DNA of 64,000 nt. It comes from Cycas panzhihuaensis. Lineage: Eukaryota > Cycadophyta. The notes below the pieces were generated by a model, which ran no database searches, was not told the DNA's origin, and saw nothing but the letters and a program-made list of their open reading frames with translations. The position numbers and the translations under genes are program-made. The stretch covers positions 40,369,741 through 40,433,740 of the forward strand of contig CM041465.1 of NCBI GenBank assembly GCA_023213395.1, in the 5' to 3' direction. This document shows, one piece after another, positions 35,446 through 46,123 of this stretch. Each line of letters opens with the position of its first letter. Position 1 is the first letter of the stretch.

Positions 35446-37640
35446 CTTATGACTTCCTTCTTTCTACAAGGAGCCCCTCTCAGTCAAGCACCCCTATCTT
35501 ATTTTGAGCCAACACTTACTAGGGCTCCTACTCATGTTCACATGCTTGGATATTAAGATCCTTTCTAACTAAAATCCCATACCATGATATCTTCTCCTCA
35601 ACATCGTCAATTTGGCCCATTACATGAGGAATACAAGTCCATATAGGTTGAGCCCTCTATTGTTCCTGATGTTAACCAATCACTTTTACCTTCCTATCCT
35701 CCTTTACCTAAGCCACTCTCCCCTTCTTTGAGAGAGGCTAAATATCATAAATTGGTTCATTTCCAACTTCTCCCTTAACCTTCTATTTTACAAGTTCAAA
35801 TTCATTCTTCTCATGTAATATCTTCTACACATGAGGGACTCTCTATTACACTTGTTCAAGATAATCTTAGCCCTCCTTATATCCCTACTTCTCAACATAT
35901 AGGTCTATATTCTTTAATCCTACAACCTATTTATTCATATCCTAGTAGAGTAGCCTCTTCCTACTCAATTATTGCTTCAACTCAATTACCACCCCAATCT
36001 TCTCATAGAGTCATCTCTTAGGGTGTTAAACCTCATATCCCTTCTCCTAAGGTGTCTACTTTGATTTTCTATTTCTAACCTATTTCTTATACCTATCCCA
36101 TTTATTTGCATCCTTAAGTTAGTCAATCTTAAGCCTTTGGATTTGTTAATCCCACTTTTTCATCATATGTCCCTAGACTGGTCTCTCAATAAATCCCTTT
36201 TCCGTCATTTAATTCCATCTTCCCTCAATATCCCATTCCTTAAACTAGTTATGTGGTAAATTCTTCAACCTAGTTTAACCCTCTTTTTTCTCTTCCAACC
36301 TATCCTATACCTCATTAACAATAACCTACTTCCTTTATCTCCCCATGCCCACCATCCTTACCTCAATAATCTATAATATTGAGGTCAAGGAAACCTTTCT
36401 TGGACTATATGAAATCCCCTTTTTCATGTGAGGTTTTACTATTTCCTATACCTCCATTTTTACTTGAGTTACCCAAATTATTAAGTGAATCTTCTCAAGA
36501 TCAAGCCTCTCATATATAAGTATTTTCACTTGCTTGTGATGATTTTATGCCATATGATTATATCATGATGCACCTATTCCTTAAATCACTTAAAGGCAAT
36601 GTATTTAAGTAGTTTTATCACCTCCTTTCTGCTTCCATCTTCTTATTCTAATAGTTGATTCATTCCTTCATCAATTATTTTGATGTGGCAAGACGTTTTT
36701 AATCTAGAATTAAGTCACTCTTAGCTATAAAGCAAAACCATGATGAAACCTTAAGAGACTTTATGAGGAGATTTCAAGATCAAGTACACATATGTTATTC
36801 TCAACTTGATCCTAGTCTCCTTTTGACCTATTTACTAATGCTTTAACATCCCATGTTCATCTTGAAGTGCTTAAAGTTTATCCTCAAACCTATGAGAAAG
36901 CTATTGATTGATGCTTATCCTTATAAACCTTTGAAATATAAGTAAGCATTAAAAAGGTTGGAAAATACATCCCTTCTAAAGATACGGTTCAAATGCCTAA
37001 AAATTCTTATTTTAAGCCAACCTCTAATCATTTAACTTCTTCTATTAAGTCATTGAGGCATATGATCACACTAAGTTACATGTTGATAGTCTTACTAAAA
37101 ATCAACCTACTTAAGAAATGAAAGTTATTCATCTTACTAAAGAGAGAAAGAAACAAGTACCACCCACATCTTCTCCTCCTTTCAAGAAGACGAAGTGGTG
37201 TCCTTACCACCAAACTGACACCCATGATAGAAGCCAATACTGTATAATTCAAGCAATAACTTAAAATATAAATAATCAAACCGATCGAGTTTCTAAAACT
37301 ACCCATGATAAAATGGTTCATAAGGACCCTCTACCTCAACACCAAGATAAAGAAAATAAGGATGATAAAGGCGAGGCTAAATAGATCAAATATAATGAAG
37401 GCAAACCTTTTGACTTTGATTCATTAAAGAAACCAACTACTACTTTTAATCCTTCGATGAAGCATGTTAATAGTCAAATTCACTTACCTCCTAAAGGTGG
37501 TGAAACCAAGAGAGCCATCAACATGATGGAGATTACAAAGAGTACATGTTCATCTAAATCATCTAATGATTTGATGATTAAAAGTCCTAACTCTTTACCT
37601 CTTATTTCTCTTATCCCATTAGGTTTCAGTCTATTCCTTC
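35446..37640 (+). pseudogene. Element T gag (broken)
   Basis: A Pro/Ser/Gln-rich N-terminal half (35446-36380) is followed by a Retrotrans_gag-like core at about 36540-36840, including FINYFDVARRF, SLLAIKQNHDETLRDFMRRF and ICYSQLDPSLL. A Tat-type zinc-binding stretch WCPYHQTDTHDRSQYC lies near 37195-37245. The start is uncertain. Most stops are TAA/TAG in the Q-rich part, compatible with CAA/CAG decay. Capsid protein of the particle. Confidence 0.8.
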
Positions 37641-37759
37641 TAGTTTGAAAAGATGGATCATTTTTCTTGGTTAATGAATTAAAGAATATTCTTGTTGGTA
37701 TCTTGATTATTGATTTGTTAAAGTGTTGTCTTGAGTAACATCAGCTCCTATTTGATATG

Positions 37760-38260
37760 CTAGGATTTTCTACCATTGTTGGCTCATCTACTTCTATGCT
37801 TTCCTTCAATTTAGCCACCTTGCCATTCATACTAATCATGCTCCAAATGATATTCCCCTATTTTACATTGAAATTATTAAGGATGGCATTAACATTAAGT
37901 GTGTTATCATTGATGAGGGATCATCTATGAATGTAATCCTTCTCTATTGTTTTTAAGGATATAGAGATTTCAATCCTTGATCCTTATGAGTGGATTTGCC
38001 AAAGATATGGTAAGAATTAAAAGGTACCTCTTGATCAAGTCACTTTTGCTTTGACTCTTGAGGAAAAGATTATTTACACTGAGTTGATCATTATTGATAT
38101 TGACCTTGAATATAATGTCCTTTTTGGTAGACCATGGATTACCTAAATGGTTATCATCTACTCTTCCCTTGTCAGTGAACTTTAGTTCATCCACGAGGGT
38201 GAGTTGAAGATTGTCAAACGTAAATCAAAACCTATTAAATAGTTAATTCTACTTATTGAG
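37760..38260 (+). pseudogene. Element T protease (broken)
   Basis: IDEGSSMNVIL at about 37909-37941, where Tat elements have IDGGSS(V/M)NVI, so one Gly is Glu by G-to-A. It is followed by LEYNVLFGRPWIT at 38106-38144, the usual Tat protease C-terminal motif. Aspartic protease that would mature Gag-Pol. Confidence 0.8.
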
Positions 38261-39559
38261 GTTTTCTCTAAACTTGGCAAGTCATCTAATTCTTCATAAT
38301 CCTTCTTTTAATATTTAGGCTTAGGGCAATAATTTGCTATTGAAACTCCTCCTCCTCAAGGAGAAGTAAAAGTCATTGATTGAAATTATTTCCGTTAAAC
38401 TAGGTTCTTCATTTACCTTTAATCTTATGGGTTATACCCATCAGTCTTTTATCTCCTCCTCCTCTTCCTTTGAAGAGGTAACATCACATTCTATTATGCC
38501 TTGTGATGAAACAACTATGAGTCAAATAATTAAGTCAAAGCTTTCACTTTCCACTCATGGTTATTTTTCATAAGTCTTATGTTTGCCTTTGACTATCAGT
38601 ATATTAGTTTCCTTTATCATGATTGTTCTCTTAATGGATCATATAGTTTCACCTTCACATGATGTGCCTACTCCTATAATAGTTGTTTTCTCTTAATCTT
38701 CTTTTTTTACTATATGGTTGAATAGGCATGAGAAGAAAATGTTATTTTATAGAAACCTAATTTAGTATCAAATAATAAGGTTATTCTATCACATACTATC
38801 TCTCAAAGAAATCAAATCATATCCAATAGAAATTGAGAAGTGAATTTGGTTTTGATAATTTCCTTTCCCCTTTATCACCCTATTGATAATTCTCTATCAT
38901 CCCCTATCCATGTGGATTTATCTTACCAAAATCATTCTCTTCTCCATCATGAGTTTGAGCAAACTTTCACCTCAACTTAGGAATTTATTAATAGACTGAT
39001 TTATTTTTCCCAAGTTCCTTCAATCATTGAATTTCTTCCCACTTATCAAAATTCTTTCTTTGATGATTCCCAACCTCCTAAGTCTCTCTTTTTCTTTGAT
39101 CTACCAAAGAATCATGTCCTCATAGACCTTTTTCATTTAGATCATTTTGAAAATGATGAGATAATCCTTGAGTATTTAACAGGATTGGCTCCTACTCTCA
39201 TCCCTTGCCACCATAAGTTAGGATTTTTAAAGATGATACAACTTGATTTATCATTAATCGATCACTCTCAATCTGAGAAATAAATTTCTCTTATAGAACC
39301 TTCTCCTCCTCATTTTAAAGATGGTAATGCTATACTCATGAAAGAAACCATTGATATCAACTTAAAGTAAGGGGGTACTCCTAAATCATAAAGGTTAGAG
39401 TCAATTGTTCTAATGAAGAGATCTTCTAGTTTAAGGATCTCTTCTAAGAGTTTCATTTAATTTATGCTTAGGATTACAATGATATGTAGGGTCTTGATCC
39501 CAATATTATTGAACATAATGTCATTATTATTTCTAGTGTTAAACCCAAGAGCTAAAAAC

Positions 39560-40790
39560 AAAGGCCTATTCATCCATGTCTTTCCACTACGATCAAGTAG
39601 TAGGTTGAAAAGTTGTTAAAAGCTAGATTTATTGAGAGTGTTGATTACTCTCTATGGATTTCAAATATAGTCCCAATTGCCAAAAGGAATAGTTTAATTC
39701 AAATTTGTATTAACTTTCAAGATATAAATAATACCTATCCTAAAGACAATCTTCCCTTTCTCAATCAAATTTAGGATCAAATGGTTGGTTTCAAAATTGT
39801 GTCCCTTATGAACAATTTCTTTGGATATAATCAAATCTCTATTATACCTTAAGACCATTATAAAACTACTTTAACTACTCTTCGGGGTACCTATATTTAT
39901 AAATTCATGCCTTTTGGGTTAAAGAATGTTTGGACTACATATCAAAGAGTGATGGTCTTTATTTTTCATGATTTAATTAGCAATATTATTACTATTTCTT
40001 TAAATGATATGCTTGCTTTCTCTCATAGATGGAAAGATCATGTGCATGATTTGAGGATGATTTTTGAAAGGTATAGAAAATATCATTTATGTTTGAATCC
40101 TTTCAAATGCATTTTTATAGTAACTTTACAAAAGATATTAGGTAATATCATCTCTCATGATAGAATAAGAGTAGATCCTGATAAAGTAAAGGCAATTATT
40201 AAAATACCTCCCCTAAAGACCAAGAAGCAAATCAAATCTTTCTTAGGTAGGTTTAGTTTTCTAAGATGTTTCATCACTAACTTTGCCCTAGATGTTAAGC
40301 CTCTTGTCAATCTTTTAAAGAAAGATGTTCAATTATAATGGACTCTTTAAGTTCAAGAGTCCTTCTATAGATTAAAGTAAGAATTAGTCTCAACCCTTAT
40401 GCTTATTCCCCTGATATTTAATAAATCTTTTATTTTATATACCTCTTCCATAGAAGAGTTGTTAGTAGGCATGCTAGTACAAGAAGATGACTTTGCTAAA
40501 GAATGAGTAATCTACTTCATTAGTAGAACCTTAATGGTAGTTGAACTTTGCTATCCTCCTATTGAGAAAGAATGTCTTTCTTTAGTCTTTTCCACTAAAA
40601 AGTTGCATCACTACCTTTTTAGAAATAAGGTCCTTCTTATCATCTAATCTGATCCTATCAGATATCTATTAACTAAAACAAGCCTTATTAGATAATTAGG
40701 TAAATGGTCTCTATTATTGCAAGAATTTGACTTTCAAATTATTAATAGGAATCCAAGAAAGACATGGTTTTTATAGAGATTATGGTCAAT
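39560..40790 (+). pseudogene. Element T reverse transcriptase and RNase H (broken)
   Basis: VEKLLKARFIESVDYS (39603-39650), ICINFQDINNTYPKD (IC.DFRDLN..CPKD in relatives), GYNQI, YKFMPFGLKNVWTTYQR at about 39898-39950, and catalytic SLNDMLAFS at 39997-40023 in place of YVDDML(A/V)(K/F)S. The thumb ends IRVDPDKVKAII and SFLGRFSFLRCFI. RNase H at 40350-40790 includes LYTSS, CYPPIEKECLSLVFS and IINRNP. The open frame 39907-40338 is unusually long for this element. Copying enzyme, inactive by loss of an Asp. Confidence 0.88.
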
Positions 40791-41368
40791 GCTTTCTTAT
40801 TGAATCTTATCAATCAACCTATGGATGAAATACCTCTTGATGAATATGTCCTCCATATCCAGACTATGATCCCTAATACAGAGATATTGAATCTTATGAT
40901 CAAACTTTTCCCTCTTTTTCTACATCAAAGAAGGGAAGGAAAATTCAAGCTTCTGCCTAACAATACTTATTACTTAAGGGCGTACTATATAAATGTTCAA
41001 TGAGATTATGTTAAGGTACATCTCTCCTAATAAGGCCTTTGTGGCCTTAACAAAGTACCATAATGGAATATGTAATGGTTATTTTGGTGGCCAATCCACT
41101 ACCCAATGTACTCCCTCATATGGGTTATTATTGGCCTACTCTATTTAAAAATGCACATACTTACATTCAAAAGTGCGAAAAATATCAATCCTATGCCATC
41201 TTGATCCATAAACATGCTTAAGAGCTAGAATATGTTATATTTTCTTAGCATTTCTTTCAATGGGAATTTGATCTTATTGGTTAAATCTTTCTTACTTTAT
41301 CTAATGGTCATAAATTCATTATTATTACAATTGAATACTTCACCAAATAGAGTGAAACCACTCTATTA

Positions 41369-41373
41369 GTTTT
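41369..41373. repeat. Copia D target duplication, left copy
   Basis: gtttt, perfect partner of 43037-43041. Confidence 0.85.
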
Positions 41374-41811
41374 TGAAGGAGTAGATGCAGGGTCAAATAG
41401 CTCTAATACCAAATGTAGAAAAATAAAACTATGGAGAATATGGCAAATCATAATCACATATACAAAATCATTGTTGCATAAACAAAAAATTCTTTGTATT
41501 CAATCTATTGTTTTAGAGAGAGCATTATAAATGTCTAAAAATAGGCAGTGTCTAAAGACACCAGGGTTGCACACCCCTCCAAATACATAGTTTAGAGGAG
41601 GAGAGAAACTATTTAATTCTTAAAATTCAAACAATAATAAAATATAAATTAACTTAATTCAAATGAATTTAACTCAAATCAATTCAAATCAACTTAACCT
41701 TACTTTATAGTTACCTTCACATGTGAGTAGTCACATATGTAAATTGGTGAGAGTGAGGTGTGCACTCCTAGTTGAAAGGTAGGAGTGGGGTGATGAATAT
41801 TAACCCCAACA
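41374..41811 (-). repeat. 3' LTR of copia D
   Basis: TGAAGGAG...CCCCAACA. About 60 mismatches to the other copy by hand count, mostly transitions, no gaps. Confidence 0.9.
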
Positions 41812-41924
41812 TTATCCTCCTTAGTCATCACTGAACAACTTTGTCTTCTCTTTAAACTTGTGAAATTTATACTTGAAAAAAACTTTAAAAATTTATCTTT
41901 TGGCTTAATCGTTATCAACTCTTC

Positions 41925-42398
41925 TCATCCTTTAGTAACATGTGTCCTTTTATCATTGAGTGATGCAAAAAATCTGTAAGTAAATGTAGCTTGATTTAAA
42001 TGTGGATGTGTGGCTACAACTTTGACGTTGTCTCCTGAAATTTTAACTTTGACTTTTGAAAACTTTGTGTTGTGAGTCACTATCATATCATCATATTTCT
42101 CCCCTTTAAATGGGGGATCAAGTTCTTGTGCAACAAGATGATCATGCATTTTTCTTGAATTTTATTTGGTCTTTTCATTACAATCCACCTATTCTGGCAC
42201 CTGTCTCACATGCTCAACAATATCAATGTTAAATTCATTAAGGGTATCTCCCTCATAAGTAGAAATTAGGATGTCCCATATGGATTTTGAAGTTGTCAAT
42301 TCATAAACTCTAGAAAATACATTAACATCTATAGTGCAAAATAATAAAGCTAAGGCTTCATTATCTTTTTTAATGTTTCCTTTAATATTTGACATCAT
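41925..42398 (-). pseudogene. Copia D gag remnant
   Basis: Two minus-strand frames: 42189-42398, with NEALALLFCTIDVNVFSRVYELTTSKSIWDIL-type copia gag sequence (N-terminal half of UBN2), and 41925-42149 with no clear motif (contains VAQELDPP). No protease, integrase or RT, so replication would have needed another element's enzymes. Confidence 0.75.
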
Positions 42399-42598
42399 AT
42401 AAGTTTGTCATTTATTGAGTTCTTTGACTTGGTAAAAGTATATTTCTTTTATGTACTAAAGTTTTCTGTAAAATAGTAATTAGTCTTAATAAAGTATAAT
42501 TTTCTGTATTTGATGGCCATAATTTTTTACAATGGTATAAAATAATATAAAATTATTTTATTACATATGATCTTTGGAAACTAAGTTCTGCTACTAAA

Positions 42599-43036
42599 TG
42601 AAGGAGTAGATGCAGGCCCAAATGGGTTTGATACCAAATATAGGAAAATAAAACTATGGAGAACAGGGTTGAACATAATCACATATACAAAATCATTATT
42701 ACATAAACAAAAAATCCTTTGTATTCAATCCATTATTTAAGAGAAAGCATTACAAATATCTAAAAATAGGCAGTGTCTAAAGACACCAGGGTTGCACACT
42801 CCTCCAAATATATAGTTTGGGGGAGGAGGGAAACTCCTCAACCCTTAAATTTTAAACAATAATAAAATAGAACTGAACTTAATTCAAATGAACTTAACTC
42901 AAATTAACTCAAATCAACTTAATCTTACCTTACACTTAAATTCACATGTAAGCACCCACATATGTAAATTAGTGAGAGTGAGGTGTATACTCATAGTTGA
43001 AAGGTGGGAGTGGGGTGATGATCATTAATCCCAATA
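42599..43036 (-). repeat. 5' LTR of copia D
   Basis: Same length as the left copy. The PBS beside it reads TAGTAGCAGAAC on the minus strand, 9 of 12 with TGGTATCAGAGC. Confidence 0.9.
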
Positions 43037-43041
43037 GTTTT
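43037..43041. repeat. Copia D target duplication, right copy
   Basis: gtttt. Confidence 0.85.
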
Positions 43042-43789
43042 TGCTATAGGAAAAAATGTTATTACATTTATCTTTTAATGCATTATTTATAGATTTGGGG
43101 TATCTAGTGTTATTATCACTACTAATGGGTCTTCATTTTATAATTCCTATGTTAGCGAGCTATGTGATATGTTCCATATTACACATAGGCTATCCACCTC
43201 TTATCATCCACAAGTGAATGGTCAAGTAGAGATATTTAACAAAATCTTAGCTAAGATCTTAGCTAAGACCATGGTAGCTTCATAAAGAGATTGGCATACC
43301 TAACTATTTTTGGCATTATGGGTATATAAGACCTCGATTAGAAATGTTATAGACATGACTTATTTTTTTCTAGTTTATGGTGTTAAGGCTATTCTTCTAT
43401 TAGAAGTTGAGATTCCCCCATTATGTGTCTCATTAAAAAAATTTACCAATGACAAATTTCAAAGAGAGGCATATCTCTTAAAACTTGAAAAAGTTAATGA
43501 GATTCATTTACATGCACTACAAAATAATATGGTTTCTAAAGCTAGAGTTCAAGCTACTCATAATAGACAACCTAGACCTAGAAAATTCTATGTTGGTAAT
43601 AAAGTTTTGAAACTAGAATATCTCTATGATAAATAATGGAAGTTTTCTCCTATATGGATTAGACCTTACTTAATCATTGAAGATTTCAATAATAGTACTT
43701 ATTGAATCTCTATGATGGAAGGCTTGGAATTCAAGAAGCCTATTAACTCTCAATACTTGAGGAAGTTCTATGCCTAGTGGCATGTCTGC

Positions 43790-44478
43790 ACAATAAGAAT
43801 AAACTATGACTATAAATTCTCTTATTTCCTAATGAGCTAAAACTATGGATAATTCTCTTCTTTAACTACTCTTCACACTTCTTCAATTTTCTTTTTATTT
43901 TGCAAAGTGGTGCCCTTATAATAATATAAGACTAGTGACTTTTTTGGCATAGGCATTGGTTGTAAGTGTTCTTCTTTTAGAGCTATATATTTATTTCTCT
44001 TTTAAACTTCATACTTAAGAGGGAATTTTGGCCTCTAGTTTTTCCATTTGTAGTTGTTCTTCGGAAGAGATCTATTTCGTCAGCTTCAGTCACTTCATCA
44101 GTTGCTTAGATTATCCTTTATATAGTAGCTTTTCAACTTGAGGATTTCTTTTTGGTTGTTTATCACCCATTTTTTCTCTTTTCTTTTTAGCATCCTTGGT
44201 TTTCTCTACTTACACCTTTGATATGAATACTCATTCTATCACCTTCCCCTTATATTTAGGCATATCATGATTTAAACCTCCTTTCTTTTTCTATGGTTTA
44301 GTCTTTAAGGGGTTTGGTTTTCTTATTCCATCTTAATTTCATTAAAAAAGAGAAATCCTTACTGTATTGAGGGGAGATACTTCATAATTAGATGGTTATA
44401 ATATTCTTTCTCTTATAAATAAAAAGAAAAGTAAAAAAAAGTAAAAAGTGAAAGCTAAAAAAAAAAAAAAATTTAAAG

Positions 44479-44534
<56 letters not shown>

Positions 44535-44841
44535 CATCCTATTGTAATCAGGGGCAAGTTACATGATGGCTTTGTCCCTACCTATAGTCATAATAGGTTG
44601 GGTTTCATTTAAATAAGTAATTTAGGATGTTTAGGTCCAACTGCATGAGTCCATCGTGGCCTTAATTTTAATCGAACCTTAACACCCTTTTATAGTTGAC
44701 TATTGCTATCCTAATTATGATTTTTCCTCTTTATCCTTACAATTTAAATTAATTTATTTTTATCCATTCCCATCTCTTTATTGGTTGATTCTCACACTCT
44801 CCTCTATTAATCATGCTATCTCTCAATATTAATCTTATTTT
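43790..44841 (+). other. Noncoding spacer of element T between integrase and second RNase H
   Basis: T-rich with fragments of open frame but no domain recognised. Holds a poly-A/AT-rich tract and the TA microsatellite at 44483-44530. Confidence 0.5.
44483..44530. repeat. TA microsatellite, 24 units
   Basis: Uninterrupted (TA)24. Confidence 0.95.
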
Positions 44842-44844
44842 CTC

Positions 44845-45245
44845 ATGGCATTGAGTATTTTCACCAACAAAGGTAGTAGACGTAACCATGGACTGTCTGC
44901 TACTTCTTGGGTGATTTATGACCAATCAGGAAATCTCTTTTCATCTATTGGTTTATTTCTTCCTAGAGCAACTAATAATCAAGCTAAATATTTTACTATT
45001 ATAGGAGCTTTTTTTGACATTTCTCAATCCTATTATGGTCCTATTATCATTTAGTCGGATTCATAAATCATAGTTTATTAGTTAGCTCAGATATATCATA
45101 TTCACTCTCTATAACTCATTTCCTTTTACCATAAGGTTTTTTTATTAATGTCTTTATTTCCTTTAGTTACTATCCAGTTTGTTCCCTAAGCTCTCAATAT
45201 TAAAGCTGATGCTCTAATTTCTTTTATCTTGGATGACTATCTTGG
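44845..45245 (+). pseudogene. Element T additional (archaeal-type) RNase H
   Basis: FTNKGSRRNHGLSATSW at about 44857-44907 resembles the TDGGSRGNPG...A start of the second RNase H in Tat elements; then GLFLPRATNNQAKYF (NNQAEY in relatives) and SDS near 45055, and NIKADAL near 45203. Of the acidic residues, the first Asp is Asn and the Glu is Lys; the later two Asp remain. It lies more than 1 kb downstream of the integrase end and in a separate frame from the RT-linked RNase H. It would help remove RNA from the hybrid. Confidence 0.8.
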
Positions 45246-45249
45246 ATAG

Positions 45250-46120
45250 TTTTTACCTTATACTGGAAGCATTTTACTCTAGAATAAGTATAAACTGTTG
45301 CTCTATAAAGAGTATAAACTATGGGTTTTGAAGGTAAAATCATGAGTGATATGAAGGTTAAGTTAATAGGTTTAAAGATGAAATGAGATATTAGAAAAGA
45401 TAAACCCATGTGAGAATCATGGGACAAGAAGGATCTTAGTACAAGGCAGGTCCCTAAAAGCTTCTTACCCCTAGAAGGAATTGATATGGAATCCTATATA
45501 CTTGAGAAATAAGTTGTTTATCTAGTGAAATTAGTCTTTCACTTCATAAACAACATGTTTGTCTAAAGATATATTATATAAATATAGGTTTTGGTCTATG
45601 TTTGCATAATCTATCCTTAGTATGATGAGAATTATTTAAGTTTTTATTTTCGAGGGACTTATGTTATTCCATCTTCTATTTTTATAAACCTATTACTATT
45701 TGTTTTCCAAATGGTTTTACATTTATAAAAGTAGAATAGTAAATATTTTCCATCTACTCCCCTATATCTTTTAACCTATTTTCTTCCTTTAATTATTTGT
45801 TATATTTTTCTTCCTTCAAGACCCTTTGTACTCTAAAGCAAGTATAAACTATCATGTATATATTAATTAAAAGAAAAAAATAGATGATAATAAACATAAA
45901 AAATTTTATATGCTTTCATGGACCTTCACACTAATGAATGTATATCATGCATAATATATAAAATAGAGATAAAAAAGGGGTAATGAGTTTAGAGATAATG
46001 GTCTAATCACATTGTTAAACAAATCATAACTAAAATGATTAATATACAAATATATATGGAACATGGTCAAGATATAATACATCTGTCCATGTAACTCATG
46101 ATATAACATCTGAGGCTAAT
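45250..46120 (+). other. Noncoding stretch of element T
   Basis: AT-rich, no domain recognised. The duplicated phrase agtataaact(g/a)t occurs at 45288, 45309 and 45840. Confidence 0.4.
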
Positions 46121-46123
46121 AAA

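Larger units (their letters stand above)
41374..43036 (-). mobile_element. Copia D: 1.66-kb deletion derivative of a copia element
   Basis: Two LTRs of exactly 438 bp (41374-41811, 42599-43036), TG...CA with the right copy ending TA, a perfect gtttt target duplication, a PPT on the minus strand (AAGGAGGATAA, 41812-41822) and a degenerate PBS (42586-42597). Only gag remains inside (about 790 bp), so it is non-autonomous. Confidence 0.9.
40990..43780 (+). pseudogene. Element T integrase, split by copia D
   Basis: Zinc-binding region at 41050-41210 (YIQKCEKYQ near 41150). The core starts WEFDLIG (41260) and FIIITIEYFTK (41315-41350), is cut at 41373, and continues at 43042 with AIGKNVIT, then TTNGSSF near 43117 (TDNGSQF-type in relatives; Asp to Asn), HPQVNGQVE (catalytic Glu kept) and NKILAKI. 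The C-terminal region runs through 43310-43636 (NRQPRPRKFYVGNKVL). Reading sense across the copia D gap confirms D is an insertion. Confidence 0.87.
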
